This document shows, in pieces, positions 33,292 through 43,800 of a stretch of 64,000 nt of DNA. The notes under the pieces are model-generated. The model saw only the letters and a program-made list of their open reading frames with translations, had not been told where the DNA came from and did no database searches. Source of the DNA: Streptomyces plumbidurans (lineage in GTDB: Bacteria; Actinomycetota; Actinomycetes; Streptomycetales; Streptomycetaceae); assembly GCF_019857225.1 (NCBI RefSeq), contig NZ_JAFJSY010000040.1, positions 56,297-120,296 of the forward strand, read 5' to 3'. Position 1 is the stretch's first letter. Each line of letters opens with the position of its first letter. The translations under genes and the position numbers were made by a program.

Positions 33292-34067
33292 CAGGTGAAC
33301 AGCTCCGTGGTGGTCACGGCGGACAGGCCGCGGTGGGCGAGTTCTTGCAGTACGACGGGGAGCGCGGCGACCGTGTCCTGGTAGCCGAAGTGCAGGCTCA
33401 CCACGGATCCGCGTTGAACCTTGCCGAGGACGTTGCGTACGACGGCGTCCGCGCCGGGGGCGGTGTAGTCGAGCGAGTCGACGTCGTACGACAGGACGTG
33501 GGGGTAACCGGCGGCGCGGGCCAGGTCCACGACCAAAGGGGACGCGAGCGGAGCCCGGGAGGGGCGGAACCAGGTCCCGATGGAGCCGGTCAGCTTCTTC
33601 AGGCGACCGGCGCAGGCGGTGATCTCGGTGCGGGCGTCGGCCTCGGCCATGGTGTTGATGGCCAGGTGCCGCTGGGTGTGGTTGCCGAGGTCGTGGCCGC
33701 CGTCGAGGATGCGGCGGGCCAGCTCCGGGTGCTGGTCGAGCCAGCTGCCGACGGCCAGTACGGTGACGCGGGCCCCGTGCTTCTCCGCCGCGGCGAGCAG
33801 GGCGCGGGCGATGGCGGGGTCGCCCTGGCCGTGGAAGGTGAGGGCCACGCGTGGGCGGGTGCGGGGGCCGTGGGTGAGCTGGGCGGGTTGACCCGGGTAA
33901 GCGCGGGGTGGGGGCGCCGGCGTCTGGGCGGGGGGATCGGCGGTGGTGTGCGCCACCGGCGTGGAGTGCGCGACGGCGCCGTTCGGCGCGCAGCCTGCGG
34001 TGAGGACACCTGCGGCAAGAAGCCCGGCGCCCGTACGGAGCGCCGTCCGGCGGTCGGTCGAGGTCAC
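33291..34067 (-). CDS. NodB-like polysaccharide deacetylase lipoprotein with altered motif 1
   Basis: A 258-residue lipoprotein. GTG 34067 gives a twin-arginine-like start (DRRTALRTGAGLLAAG) and a lipobox (LTAGC). The NodB fold is visible, with the zinc pair GNHTQRH (motif 2), FRPSRAP (motif 3) and SLHFG (motif 5). Motif 1, usually TFDDG, reads LTFHGQGD, so both normal aspartates are replaced; activity may be lost or changed. It is coupled to the beta-propeller lipoprotein gene, suggesting a shared surface function. Confidence 0.8.
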   Translation of the reverse strand: MTSTDRRTALRTGAGLLAAGVLTAGCAPNGAVAHSTPVAHTTADPPAQTPAPPPRAYPGQPAQLTHGPRTRPRVALTFHGQGDPAIARALLAAAEKHGARVTVLAVGSWLDQHPELARRILDGGHDLGNHTQRHLAINTMAEADARTEITACAGRLKKLTGSIGTWFRPSRAPLASPLVVDLARAAGYPHVLSYDVDSLDYTAPGADAVVRNVLGKVQRGSVVSLHFGYQDTVAALPVVLQELAHRGLSAVTTTELFT

Positions 34068-34391
34068 CGCACCATTTAAAGGGCGATAAGCAAAAAAACG
34101 GCCGATTGACCCGATCGGCGCATGTCCCCGGGTCGCAACCCACAGCCACCCGTTTATGCACGCCGCCCGCGCAGTCGCCCCCGCCCTGCTGATCGGCCCT
34201 GCCGTGCTGGTCCGCCCCCAGCGATCGGACCCGCCCCGGCCGTCAGCGCTGGCGCCAGCGATCGGCCCTGCTCCCGGCGGTCACCCCATCCCTGGCCTGC
34301 CCAAGCGGTCGACCCTCCCCCGAGAATCAGCCCCACCCCGGCAACCGCCCCCGCCCCGATGATCACCCTCGCCCCGGCGGCCAGCCGCGCC
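34068..34391. other. Intergenic region, no gene seen
   Basis: This 324-base stretch separates the NodB-like gene (start 34067) from the 3' end of the ATP-binding regulator gene. It has an A-rich patch (GCAAAAAAAC near 34090) that may be part of the NodB-like gene's promoter, and a C/G-rich, proline-codon-like segment with repeated GATCGGCCC-type words (34190-34380). Both-strand frames there lack family matches and ribosome sites, so I do not call a gene. Confidence 0.5.
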
Positions 34392-34895
34392 CTAGCGGTC
34401 CGCCACCCTCATCTCGAACCACGTCGTCTTGCCGCGGGGCAGTAGGTCGACTCCCCAGCGGTCGGAGAGTTTGTCGACCAGGAAGAGGCCTCGGCCGCTG
34501 ATGTCCATGTCCTGGACCGGCATGAGGCAGGGGAGGCCTCGGGAGGGGTCGCGGACCTCGATGCGGAGCCAGCCGCGGCGGCGGCGCATGCGCAGGCCGA
34601 AGGTGCGGGCGCCGGTGTGGCGGACCGCGTTGCCGACGAGTTCGGAGACGAGCAGGACGGCGTCCTCGGTCATCTTGGGGGTGAGGCCCCACTGCCGCAG
34701 GACCACGACCTGGGTGAGCCGGCGGGCGGTGGCGGCGGACTCCGGGCGGGACGGCAGCGGGACCTCCGCCTCGGTCGGGTTGCCGAACAACTCGAGCGCC
34801 TTGAGCGCCTGCTCGTCCTCGACCGCGGGCGACCAGCGCGCCGCCGTCACACGGCTGTGTCCCCGCGGCTGTTCGATGCCATCCAGCCCCGCCAT
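34392..34895 (-). CDS. Anti-sigma-type ATP-binding protein (HATPase_c_2)
   Basis: A 167-residue protein with a GHKL ATP-binding fold: VLLVSELVGNAVRHTGA (N box), RIEVRDPSRG (G1) and SGRGLFLVDKLSDRWGVD (G2). Such Streptomyces proteins resemble SpoIIAB/RsbW kinases but most have lost clear sigma partners. The N-terminal ~50 residues are not conserved. GGGGGC precedes ATG 34895. A hairpin at 34932-34960 and an inverted repeat at 35081-35097 lie upstream. Confidence 0.88.
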   Translation of the reverse strand: MAGLDGIEQPRGHSRVTAARWSPAVEDEQALKALELFGNPTEAEVPLPSRPESAATARRLTQVVVLRQWGLTPKMTEDAVLLVSELVGNAVRHTGARTFGLRMRRRRGWLRIEVRDPSRGLPCLMPVQDMDISGRGLFLVDKLSDRWGVDLLPRGKTTWFEMRVADR

Positions 34896-34931
34896 GCCCC
34901 CATCATGGCCGCACGAAGCGCCCTCCGGGGC

Positions 34932-34960
34932 CGTTCCGGGGGAATACGCCCCCCGGAACG
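34932..34960. terminator. Eleven-bp hairpin upstream of the ATP-binding gene
   Basis: CGTTCCGGGGG (34932-34942) and CCCCCGGAACG (34950-34960) form a perfect stem with a 7-base loop. It could end the enoyl-CoA hydratase transcript 240 bases downstream of its stop or lie in the leader of the ATP-binding protein gene. Both genes are on the minus strand; no T tract follows on either strand. Confidence 0.45.
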
Positions 34961-35080
34961 CGTCCTTCCGAATGGTTCGTTCGGCATATGCCTACGGCAG
35001 TTCGGAAGCGTCAACAGCCCGTCCGGCCTGCGGTGAAGGCCGGCCCACTGGCAATCGACACCCTCCCTCGACGAGGCAGA

Positions 35081-35097
35081 CTTAAGGTTGCCTTAAG
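35081..35097. promoter_or_regulatory. CTTAAGG inverted repeat with nearby -10-like box
   Basis: CTTAAGG (35081-35087) and CCTTAAG (35091-35097) face each other around TTG, the most A/T-rich spot between 34896 and 35201. CATAAT follows at 35103-35108. The only nearby start is the ATP-binding regulator 186 bases downstream on the minus strand. The pattern somewhat resembles an iron box but does not match the DtxR consensus. The rest of this 306-base gap shows no gene. Confidence 0.4.
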
Positions 35098-35201
35098 GCT
35101 CCCATAATGCGCCCCATCGAGCGATCCGGATCAGACGCCGTGTCAATTGCAAGTGGTTTCGCGGATGTTCACAGCAACCACTGCCTCGACCGTCCCGTCG
35201 C

Positions 35202-35969
35202 TCAGAGGAACTTCGCCTTCCCCGGCCCTTCCTCGACGAAGCTCCGCATTCCGCGCTCGCGGTCCTCCGTCGCGAACAGCCCTGCGAACCAGTTCCGTTC
35301 GACCGCAAGGCCCGTCTCGATGTCCGTCTCCAGGCCGGTGTCGATCGACTCCTTCGCGGCCCGCAGGGCGATCGCCGGGCCCTGCGCCAGCCGCGCCGCC
35401 CACGCGTGCGCCGCCGTATAGACCTCCTCGGCCGGGACCACGCGGTCCACCAGGCCCAGTGTCAGCGCCTCGTCCGCCTTGACCATACGGCCGGTGAAGA
35501 TCAGGTCCTTCGCCTTCGACGGCCCGACCAGCCGCGACAGCCGCTGGGTGCCGCCCGCCCCCGGGATCAGCCCGAGCAGGATCTCCGGCTGCCCCAGCTT
35601 GGCGTTCTCCGCCGCGATGCGATAGTCCGCGCACAGCGCCAACTCGCAGCCGCCGCCCAGCGCATAGCCCGTGATCGCCGCGACCACCGGCTTGGGGATG
35701 CGGGCCACGGCAGTGAACGAGTCCTGCAGGGCTCGGGAGCGCAGGACCATCGCCGCGTGGTCCATGTTCTGCATCTCCTTGATGTCCGCACCCGCCGCGA
35801 ACACCTTCTCCCCGCCGTACACGATCACGGCCCGTACGTCCTCGCGCCGGGTCGCCTCCTCGGCGAGTTCCTTCAAGCGGTCCTGCGTGGCCACGTCCAG
35901 CGCGTTCATCGGCGGACGGTCGAGGCGGATGGTGCCGACACCTTCGGCGACTTCGAGATTCACGGTCAT
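35202..35969 (-). CDS. Enoyl-CoA hydratase/isomerase
   Basis: A 255-residue crotonase-fold enzyme. The oxyanion-hole segments are FAAGADIKEM and ITGYALGGGCELALCADYR, and both catalytic-type glutamates are present (GQPEILLGLIPGAGG and the LGLVDRVV region). It probably hydrates trans-2-enoyl-CoA in beta-oxidation or a related pathway. It stands alone with no other fatty-acid gene next to it; the TesB-like and FabR-like genes are 30 kb away. Confidence 0.92.
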   Translation of the reverse strand: MTVNLEVAEGVGTIRLDRPPMNALDVATQDRLKELAEEATRREDVRAVIVYGGEKVFAAGADIKEMQNMDHAAMVLRSRALQDSFTAVARIPKPVVAAITGYALGGGCELALCADYRIAAENAKLGQPEILLGLIPGAGGTQRLSRLVGPSKAKDLIFTGRMVKADEALTLGLVDRVVPAEEVYTAAHAWAARLAQGPAIALRAAKESIDTGLETDIETGLAVERNWFAGLFATEDRERGMRSFVEEGPGKAKFL

Positions 35970-35997
35970 GAGGGCAGGTTAACGGGGACTAACGGCA

Positions 35998-36031
35998 ACG
36001 GCCCCGGTGCAGTACCTCACACCGGGGCCGT
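35998..36031 (-). terminator. Terminator of the first L,D-transpeptidase gene
   Basis: ACGGCCCCGGTG (35998-36009) and CACCGGGGCCGT (36020-36031) make a perfect 12-bp stem with a 10-base loop, beginning 28 bases after the stop of the L,D-transpeptidase gene on the minus strand, so it ends that transcript before the enoyl-CoA hydratase gene. Confidence 0.8.
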
Positions 36032-36059
36032 ACGTCATGCGGCACGGACCGCGGAGGGC

Positions 36060-37301
36060 CTACGCCTTCCACTTCTCCCACGACATGTTCCAGCCGTTGA
36101 GGCCGTTGGCCGGGTCGACCGTGCGGTCGTGGGAGCGCTTGACCTCGACCACGTCGCCGACGATCGAGTGGTCGAAGAACCACCCGCCGGGCAGACTGCG
36201 GTCGTAGCCGCCGCGCGTGTCCTGCAGGCCGACGCAGCCGTGGCTGGAGTTGTAGTTGCCGAAGGCTCCGCCGCCCCAGTAGTTGCCGTGGATGAAGGTG
36301 CCGGAGTCGGTCAGGCGCATCGCGTCGGGCACGTCCTTGATGTCGTACTCGCCGCCGTAGCCGACCGTTTCGCCGTTCATACGGGTCACCCGCAGCCGCT
36401 CGCTGATGACCATCCGGCCGTTCCAGGTGTCGTAGCCGGGCTTTCCGGTGGTGACGGGGATGGTCTTGACGACCTTGCCGTCCTGGGTGACCTTCATCTT
36501 GTGGGTCTTGGCGTCGACGACAGAGACCTGGTTGCGGCCGATGGTGAACTTCACCGTTTTGACCTGCTTGCCGTAGACGCCCGGGCGGCCCTCGACGCCG
36601 TCGAGGTTCAGCTTCACCGTGACCTTCGTGCCGGACGCCCAGTACTTCTCCGGGCGGAAGTCGAGGCGGTCGTTGCCGAACCAGTGGCCCTCGACGTCGA
36701 CGGCCGGCTCGGTCTTGATGCTGATGGCCTTCTCGACATCCTCGGGGTGCGTGATGCCCCGGGTGAAGCGGAGCGAGAACGGCATCCCCACGCCCACCGT
36801 GGAGCCGTTCTCGGGGGTGAAGTTGCCGATGAAGGTGTTGTGCGGGGTGAGGGTGGTGAAGCTGGAGTCCTCCGCCGCCTCACGGCCCTCGGAGTCCTTG
36901 GCGACCGCGTGCACCGTGTACTTGGTGGCGGCCGCGAGATGCGTGGACGGAGTCCAGCCGGTGCCGCCGCCGGTGATCTTCCCGGGGACCGCCGCCCCCT
37001 TGTCGTCCTTGACCTCGACCGCGGTCAACCTGCCCTTGCTCGCGGTCACCTTGAGGGCGCCGGTCGTGTCGACGGACTTCGCAGCGTTCTTGGGGGCGAT
37101 CGTGACCACCGCCTCCGACTGCTTGCTCTGCGCCGCGTCCGCCCCCTTGGCCTTGCTGTCGCCGGACGCCCCGGAACCCGAGCCCCCGCCCCCGCACGCG
37201 GTGACGGCCAGCAGCAGCACGCCGCATATGAGTGCCGGCACTGCCCGGCGCCCGCGTCCGCCCGCGTCAACCGACGCCCCCGATATCGGCCGCACGTTCA
37301 A
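36060..37301 (-). CDS. L,D-transpeptidase lipoprotein (Ig-YkuD), copy 1
   Basis: About 413 residues. TTG 37301 follows GGGGAG by 6 bases; GTG 37295 is an alternative two codons later. The lipobox LLLAVTAC follows a short signal. Two Ig-like domains precede the YkuD catalytic domain (about 270-400) whose motif FIHGNYW...SSHGCVGL carries the catalytic cysteine. The enzyme forms 3-3 crosslinks or attaches proteins to peptidoglycan outside the membrane. It is followed by a strong terminator. The next gene is a close paralogue. Confidence 0.92.
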   Translation of the reverse strand: MNVRPISGASVDAGGRGRRAVPALICGVLLLAVTACGGGGSGSGASGDSKAKGADAAQSKQSEAVVTIAPKNAAKSVDTTGALKVTASKGRLTAVEVKDDKGAAVPGKITGGGTGWTPSTHLAAATKYTVHAVAKDSEGREAAEDSSFTTLTPHNTFIGNFTPENGSTVGVGMPFSLRFTRGITHPEDVEKAISIKTEPAVDVEGHWFGNDRLDFRPEKYWASGTKVTVKLNLDGVEGRPGVYGKQVKTVKFTIGRNQVSVVDAKTHKMKVTQDGKVVKTIPVTTGKPGYDTWNGRMVISERLRVTRMNGETVGYGGEYDIKDVPDAMRLTDSGTFIHGNYWGGGAFGNYNSSHGCVGLQDTRGGYDRSLPGGWFFDHSIVGDVVEVKRSHDRTVDPANGLNGWNMSWEKWKA

Positions 37302-37466
37302 GTTGTTCTCCCCTCGCCGGGCCTGGTCAGGCCCGCGCCCCGGCGCGTACCACGCGCGCATTGGCGCATATTAACCGCAAGAATTTGGGGATCGTGTCAG
37401 GTGAAGGTCACCGTTCAGTCGCAACATCGACTCCTGCGCCCGGCTCGATCCCCGCCCCCTCACCGG

Positions 37467-38732
37467 TTATTTGACCGCGCCGCCCGCCTTCCACTCCTTC
37501 CACCCCATATTCCATCCTCCGAGGCCGTTGTCGGGAGCGACCTTTTTGTCATTGCTGTGCACGACCTGGATCACGTCACCGACGAGCGTGCGGTCGAAGA
37601 ACCAGCCGGCCGGAGTGTCGGAGCTGCCGCCCTTGACGTCCCTGAGCCCCACGCACCCGTGGCTGACGTTGACATGTCCGGGGGCGTTGGGCGCCCAGTA
37701 GTTGCCGTGCAGGAAGGTGCCGGAATCGGTCAGGCGCAGCGCGTGCGGGACGTCCGGGATGTCGTACTCGCCCTTGCCGTTCTCCTTCTTGAAGCCGACC
37801 GTGGCGCCGTTCATCCGGGTCAGCTCCAGCATCTCCATCACCACCATCGTCCCGTTGTACGTGGTGTGCTTGGGTGCCCCGGCCGTGATCGGCACCGTGG
37901 CCAGCAGTGCTCCGGAGCGCCGTACCTGCATGGTGTGGGCGGCCGCGTCCACCACGGAGATCTGGCTGCGGCCGACGGTGAACGAGAACGTCTTGTCCTG
38001 CAGTCCGTAGACGCCGCGGGCGCCCTCGACGTCGCGCAGTGCGAGGGAGACGGTGACCTGGGTGCCGGGCTTCCAGTAGTGCTCGGGGCGGAAGTCGAGG
38101 CGGGCCTTGCCGAACCAGTGCGGGCGGATCTGCACGGCCGGTCTCGCGGTGACGTGGATGGCGCGCTGGACGGCGGCCCGGTGCTCGATCTCCCGGTTGA
38201 ACGCCATGGAGACGATCATTCCGGTGCCGACGGTGGAACGGTTCTCCGGCGTGACGTAGCCGATGAAGCGCTCGTCCGGGACGTACGTGGTGAACGTCGT
38301 GTGCCGTGCGGACCTGCGTCCGTGGCCGTCCAGGGCGATCGCGTCGACCGTGTACTTGGCGGCCAGCGACAGCCTGGGGTCCTCGGGTTCCCAGCGCAGG
38401 CCGTCCCCGGAGATCCGGCCGGGCACCGGGGTCTCCTGTGCGTCCTGGGACTTGACGACCTTCACCGACTGCAGACGGCCGCTGTCCACCCGGACCAGGA
38501 GTTTGCGCTCCGGGTGGACGCCCTTGCTGCCGTCGTCCGGCGAGACGCGGATGACGTCCTCGGGCGCCGGTGCTTTGCCGAACGCCTCCCCGATGCCGCC
38601 GCTGCCCGCGGAGTGCGCAGTGCAGCCGGTCAGTTGGGCCAGCAGTGCCGCCCATGTCAGTACGGCGGCCAGAGCGGCCCCCGCGCGCCGTGCGCGCCCT
38701 TGTGCATGCCTCACGGGCTGCCCAACGACCAT
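37467..38732 (-). CDS. L,D-transpeptidase lipoprotein (Ig-YkuD), copy 2
   Basis: About 421 residues. The signal ends in the lipobox AQLTGC. The Ig-like and YkuD domains align along their whole length with copy 1, including FLHGNYW...VSHGCVGL with the catalytic cysteine and the final NGLGGWNMGWKEWK (copy 1 NGLNGWNMSWEKWK). The pair is a tandem duplication. ATG 38732 is used; GTG 38714 is possible. It diverges from glgX with a 146-base gap, which shows no clear operator. Copy 1 starts 165 bases downstream, so it may have its own promoter. Confidence 0.9.
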   Translation of the reverse strand: MVVGQPVRHAQGRARRAGAALAAVLTWAALLAQLTGCTAHSAGSGGIGEAFGKAPAPEDVIRVSPDDGSKGVHPERKLLVRVDSGRLQSVKVVKSQDAQETPVPGRISGDGLRWEPEDPRLSLAAKYTVDAIALDGHGRRSARHTTFTTYVPDERFIGYVTPENRSTVGTGMIVSMAFNREIEHRAAVQRAIHVTARPAVQIRPHWFGKARLDFRPEHYWKPGTQVTVSLALRDVEGARGVYGLQDKTFSFTVGRSQISVVDAAAHTMQVRRSGALLATVPITAGAPKHTTYNGTMVVMEMLELTRMNGATVGFKKENGKGEYDIPDVPHALRLTDSGTFLHGNYWAPNAPGHVNVSHGCVGLRDVKGGSSDTPAGWFFDRTLVGDVIQVVHSNDKKVAPDNGLGGWNMGWKEWKAGGAVK

Positions 38733-38878
38733 GACGCCCCGGAGAAACGTGAGTGCAGGTCCCCGGGGTCGCCCGGCCGTGCTCTGGGCAGAACAGTGGG
38801 GAGGACGACGACGGGGAGCCGTGGCCGGGACGCCGCGGCTGCGTGGGCGTCGTCCCATGAGCCGTGGGAGGCTGAGAG

Positions 38879-41131
<2,253 letters not shown>

Positions 41132-41140
41132 TGGCCGGTG

Positions 41141-41785
41141 TCAGCCGAGGATGCCGCGTTCGTATGCCGTGGCCACCGCCGCTGCGCGGTCGCTGACGTT
41201 CAGCTTGGCGTAGAGGTGGGTGAGGTGAGTTTTCACCGTTGCCTCGCTGATGAAGAGTTCGCGGGCGATCTCGCGGTTGGAGGTGCCCCTGGCGACCAGG
41301 GTGAGGACCTCGCGTTCGCGGGTGGACAGCGGCTCGTTGCCGGGGGTGGACGGTGAGCGGACCGCGGAGACCAGGCGGGAGGCGACCGCGGGCGACAACA
41401 CCGTGCGGCCTTCCGCGGCGGCTCGGACGGCGGTGAACAGCTCGTCGCGTGGGGCGTCCTTGAGGAGATAGCCCGTCGCGCCGGCCTCGATGGCGGGCAG
41501 GGTGTCGGTGTCGGTGTCGTACGTGGTCAGGACGAGGACCTTGGCGCGGGCCCCGCGCCGGGTCAGTTCCTTGATGGCGTCGACTCCCCCGCCGCCCGGC
41601 ATGCGCAGGTCCATGAGGATCACGTCCGGGTCGAGGGCGGCCGTCCGCTCCAGCGCCTCGACGCCGTTCGAGGCCTCGCCGAGGACCGTGAACCCGGGCG
41701 CCGACTCGAACATGCCGCGCAGTCCGTCGCGTACGACGGGATGGTCGTCGACGATCAGCAGAGAGATCAGGGCGTCATCGCTCAT
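41141..41785 (-). CDS. NarL/FixJ-family response regulator
   Basis: A 214-residue regulator: receiver domain with D13, D14 and phosphoacceptor D59 (VILMDLRMPGG), conserved Lys in YLLKDAP near 108, and a C-terminal LuxR HTH (PLSTREREVLTLVARGTSNREIARELFISEATVKTHLTHLYAKL, in parts). It overlaps the histidine kinase by 11 bases, so the two form a pair. They lie last in the operon begun by an ABC-2 exporter, which is a likely target. Confidence 0.95.
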   Translation of the reverse strand: MSDDALISLLIVDDHPVVRDGLRGMFESAPGFTVLGEASNGVEALERTAALDPDVILMDLRMPGGGGVDAIKELTRRGARAKVLVLTTYDTDTDTLPAIEAGATGYLLKDAPRDELFTAVRAAAEGRTVLSPAVASRLVSAVRSPSTPGNEPLSTREREVLTLVARGTSNREIARELFISEATVKTHLTHLYAKLNVSDRAAAVATAYERGILG

Positions 41786-43040
41786 GGCGGACCAACGGTA
41801 CGCGAGCCGACAGCGCGGTGCCGTGCCCGGGTTCCGACTCCACCGCCAGCGACCCCGCGATGCGTTCGGCGCGGGCTCTCATGCCGTCGAGGCCGAACCC
41901 TCCGGAACGGCTGCGGGCCGGAAGTCCGAGCGGGTCGAAGCCGGCGCCGTCGTCGCGGATGTCGAGGACGACCTCGTCGCCCATGAAGGACAGGGTGACG
42001 CCGATGCGTGAGGCGCGGGCGTGCCGGGCCGCGTTGGACAGGGCCTCCTGGACGATGCGCAACAGGGTGGCGGAGACCTCCTCGTGGAGCTGCTCCGTGG
42101 TGCCGGTGACCGTGAACTCGGCCCGTACTCCGGTCCGTTCGCCCCATTCGGCGACCGTCTTCTTCAGCGCCTCGGGCAGCCCGTCGTTCTCCAGCGCCAC
42201 CGGCGCCAGGTTCTGCACGGAGCGGCGGGCCTCGCCGAGGCTGTGCCGGGCCAGGTCCATGGCGCGGTGCAGATGCTCGTGGGCCGGCTCCCGCTCGGGG
42301 GTGTTCGCGACGACCTGGAGCTGGGCGATGATGCCGGTCAGGCCCTGCGCGATGGTGTCGTGGATCTCGGCCGCCAGCCGCCGCCGCTCGTCGGCCACCC
42401 CCGCCTCGCGTGCCTGGACGAGGAGCTGCGCGTGCAGCGCGGCGTTCTCGTCGAGGGCCTGCTGCAGGGCGGCGTTGGTGCGTTCGAGTTCGGTGATGGT
42501 CTCGGTGCGTTCGCGGGCGCGCTCGGCCTCCTGCTCGGTGAGATGCGCGACCACCATCTGCAGGCCGGAGTTGGCGACCAGCAGCGCGGCGAAGACCATC
42601 CACTGCACCACGCCGTGGAACGGCACCCCGCCGGCCTGCGCCCCGGCCACGGTGGCCGCGCTCGCGAGCAGCCCGAGCCGGTGCCAGCGGGGCGGCAGGG
42701 TCTCGTCGGCGTCCATGTAGCCGGTGGCGGCGTAGAACGCGAAGAAGGGGTTGAGGTAGGTGAGGGCGAAGGCCAGCGCCCAGCGGACGGCGTAGTACAC
42801 CGCCCCGGTCCGGGACGGTGTACGGCGGCGGTCGGGCCCGCGCGGCCGGGTGCTGTGCCACCACATCTGGAGCGCGATCGCTGCGGCGATCAGGCCGAAG
42901 GCGGCGTACCACTTGGCCGGGGCGGCATGTGGGTCGGCGGTGGCGAACGCGAGGACGACAGCGGCGCCGAGCAGCCCGTACGGCCCCCAGGTGTGGAACT
43001 GCTCCCATCGTCTGTCGAGCTGTGTGTCCACCGCGGTCAT
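41775..43040 (-). CDS. Sensor histidine kinase (NarL-type, HisKA_3)
   Basis: A 421-residue membrane kinase with about four to five hydrophobic segments in the first 165 residues, a coiled-coil (165-215), the dimerisation/phosphoacceptor motif EIHDTIAQGL (H227), and a C-terminal HATPase with EALSNAARHA and DDGAGFD. No sensing domain is visible outside the membrane segments, as in DesK-like intramembrane sensors. It is 25 bases downstream of the ABC-2 permease and overlaps the regulator gene by 11 bases. Confidence 0.93.
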   Translation of the reverse strand: MTAVDTQLDRRWEQFHTWGPYGLLGAAVVLAFATADPHAAPAKWYAAFGLIAAAIALQMWWHSTRPRGPDRRRTPSRTGAVYYAVRWALAFALTYLNPFFAFYAATGYMDADETLPPRWHRLGLLASAATVAGAQAGGVPFHGVVQWMVFAALLVANSGLQMVVAHLTEQEAERARERTETITELERTNAALQQALDENAALHAQLLVQAREAGVADERRRLAAEIHDTIAQGLTGIIAQLQVVANTPEREPAHEHLHRAMDLARHSLGEARRSVQNLAPVALENDGLPEALKKTVAEWGERTGVRAEFTVTGTTEQLHEEVSATLLRIVQEALSNAARHARASRIGVTLSFMGDEVVLDIRDDGAGFDPLGLPARSRSGGFGLDGMRARAERIAGSLAVESEPGHGTALSARVPLVRHER

Positions 43041-43065
43041 GTCCCCAGTCTGCACGGTCGGCCGC

Positions 43066-43800
43066 CTACTCCCAGCGGAACCAGCGGGTGGCCGCACCCG
43101 TCAGCAGCAGGATCCACACCACCAGCACCCCGAGATGGCCCCAGCCCGGCCAGTGCCCGGCCGCCGCCTGGTTGAGGGCCTGCGCCGCGGCGCCGAAGGG
43201 CGTGTAGCCCACGATCCTCGCGAGCACGTGCGGCATGGCCTGCACCGGCAGCCACACGCCCGCGCAGAACATCGCCGGGAAGAACACGGCGGAGCCGATG
43301 GCGCCCGCGATCTTCGTCGTACGGGACAGCGCCGACACCACCGATCCGAGAGCGAGGGCCGCCAGGACGGCCAGCACGAGGGCCAGGAGGTATCCGAAGC
43401 CCTGCTTGGGCAGTCGTACGTCGTAGTCGAGCCGCCCGACCACCAGCACCAGCAGCGCGGACACCAGGGAGGCGGCACCGAAGACCACCATCTGCGCCGT
43501 CAGCAGGGCGCTCGGGCGCACGGGCGTGGTGGCCATCCGGCGCAGGATGCCGCGCTCGCGGTAGCCGGTCAGCGCCTGCGGCATGGACTGCAGGCCGCCG
43601 ACGATCATCCCCAGCAGCACGGCCACCGGGACGTACGCGTCGATGGTGCGCAGTCCGCCGAGGTCGTCCTGGTGCTGCCGGAAGGACGGGATCGAGCCGA
43701 GGATCAGCAGCAGCAGCGTCGGGAAGAGCAGGATCCAGAAGACGGCGCCGGGCTCACGGCGAAACAGCCGGATCTCGGTCCTCAGTACGGCGGTGCTCAT
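43066..43800 (-). CDS. ABC-2 type exporter permease
   Basis: A 244-residue permease with about six membrane segments and the ABC-2 signature YRERGILRRMATTPVRPSALLTAQ in the first cytoplasmic loop. It pairs with the ATPase encoded by the preceding gene (4-base overlap) to export a drug, lipid or peptide. The co-transcribed two-component genes suggest it is induced by its substrate. Confidence 0.92.
   Translation of the reverse strand: MSTAVLRTEIRLFRREPGAVFWILLFPTLLLLILGSIPSFRQHQDDLGGLRTIDAYVPVAVLLGMIVGGLQSMPQALTGYRERGILRRMATTPVRPSALLTAQMVVFGAASLVSALLVLVVGRLDYDVRLPKQGFGYLLALVLAVLAALALGSVVSALSRTTKIAGAIGSAVFFPAMFCAGVWLPVQAMPHVLARIVGYTPFGAAAQALNQAAAGHWPGWGHLGVLVVWILLLTGAATRWFRWE

Noticed and set aside
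34154..34366. Short open frames on both strands in the gap after the NodB-like gene
   Set aside because: No ribosome site, no hydrophobic or family pattern, and composition is repetitive Gly/Pro/Ala-like; treated as non-coding.
35081..35097. DtxR/IdeR iron box
   Set aside because: The arms are CTTAAGG, lacking the TTAGGTTAG-type core spacing; kept only as a generic inverted repeat.
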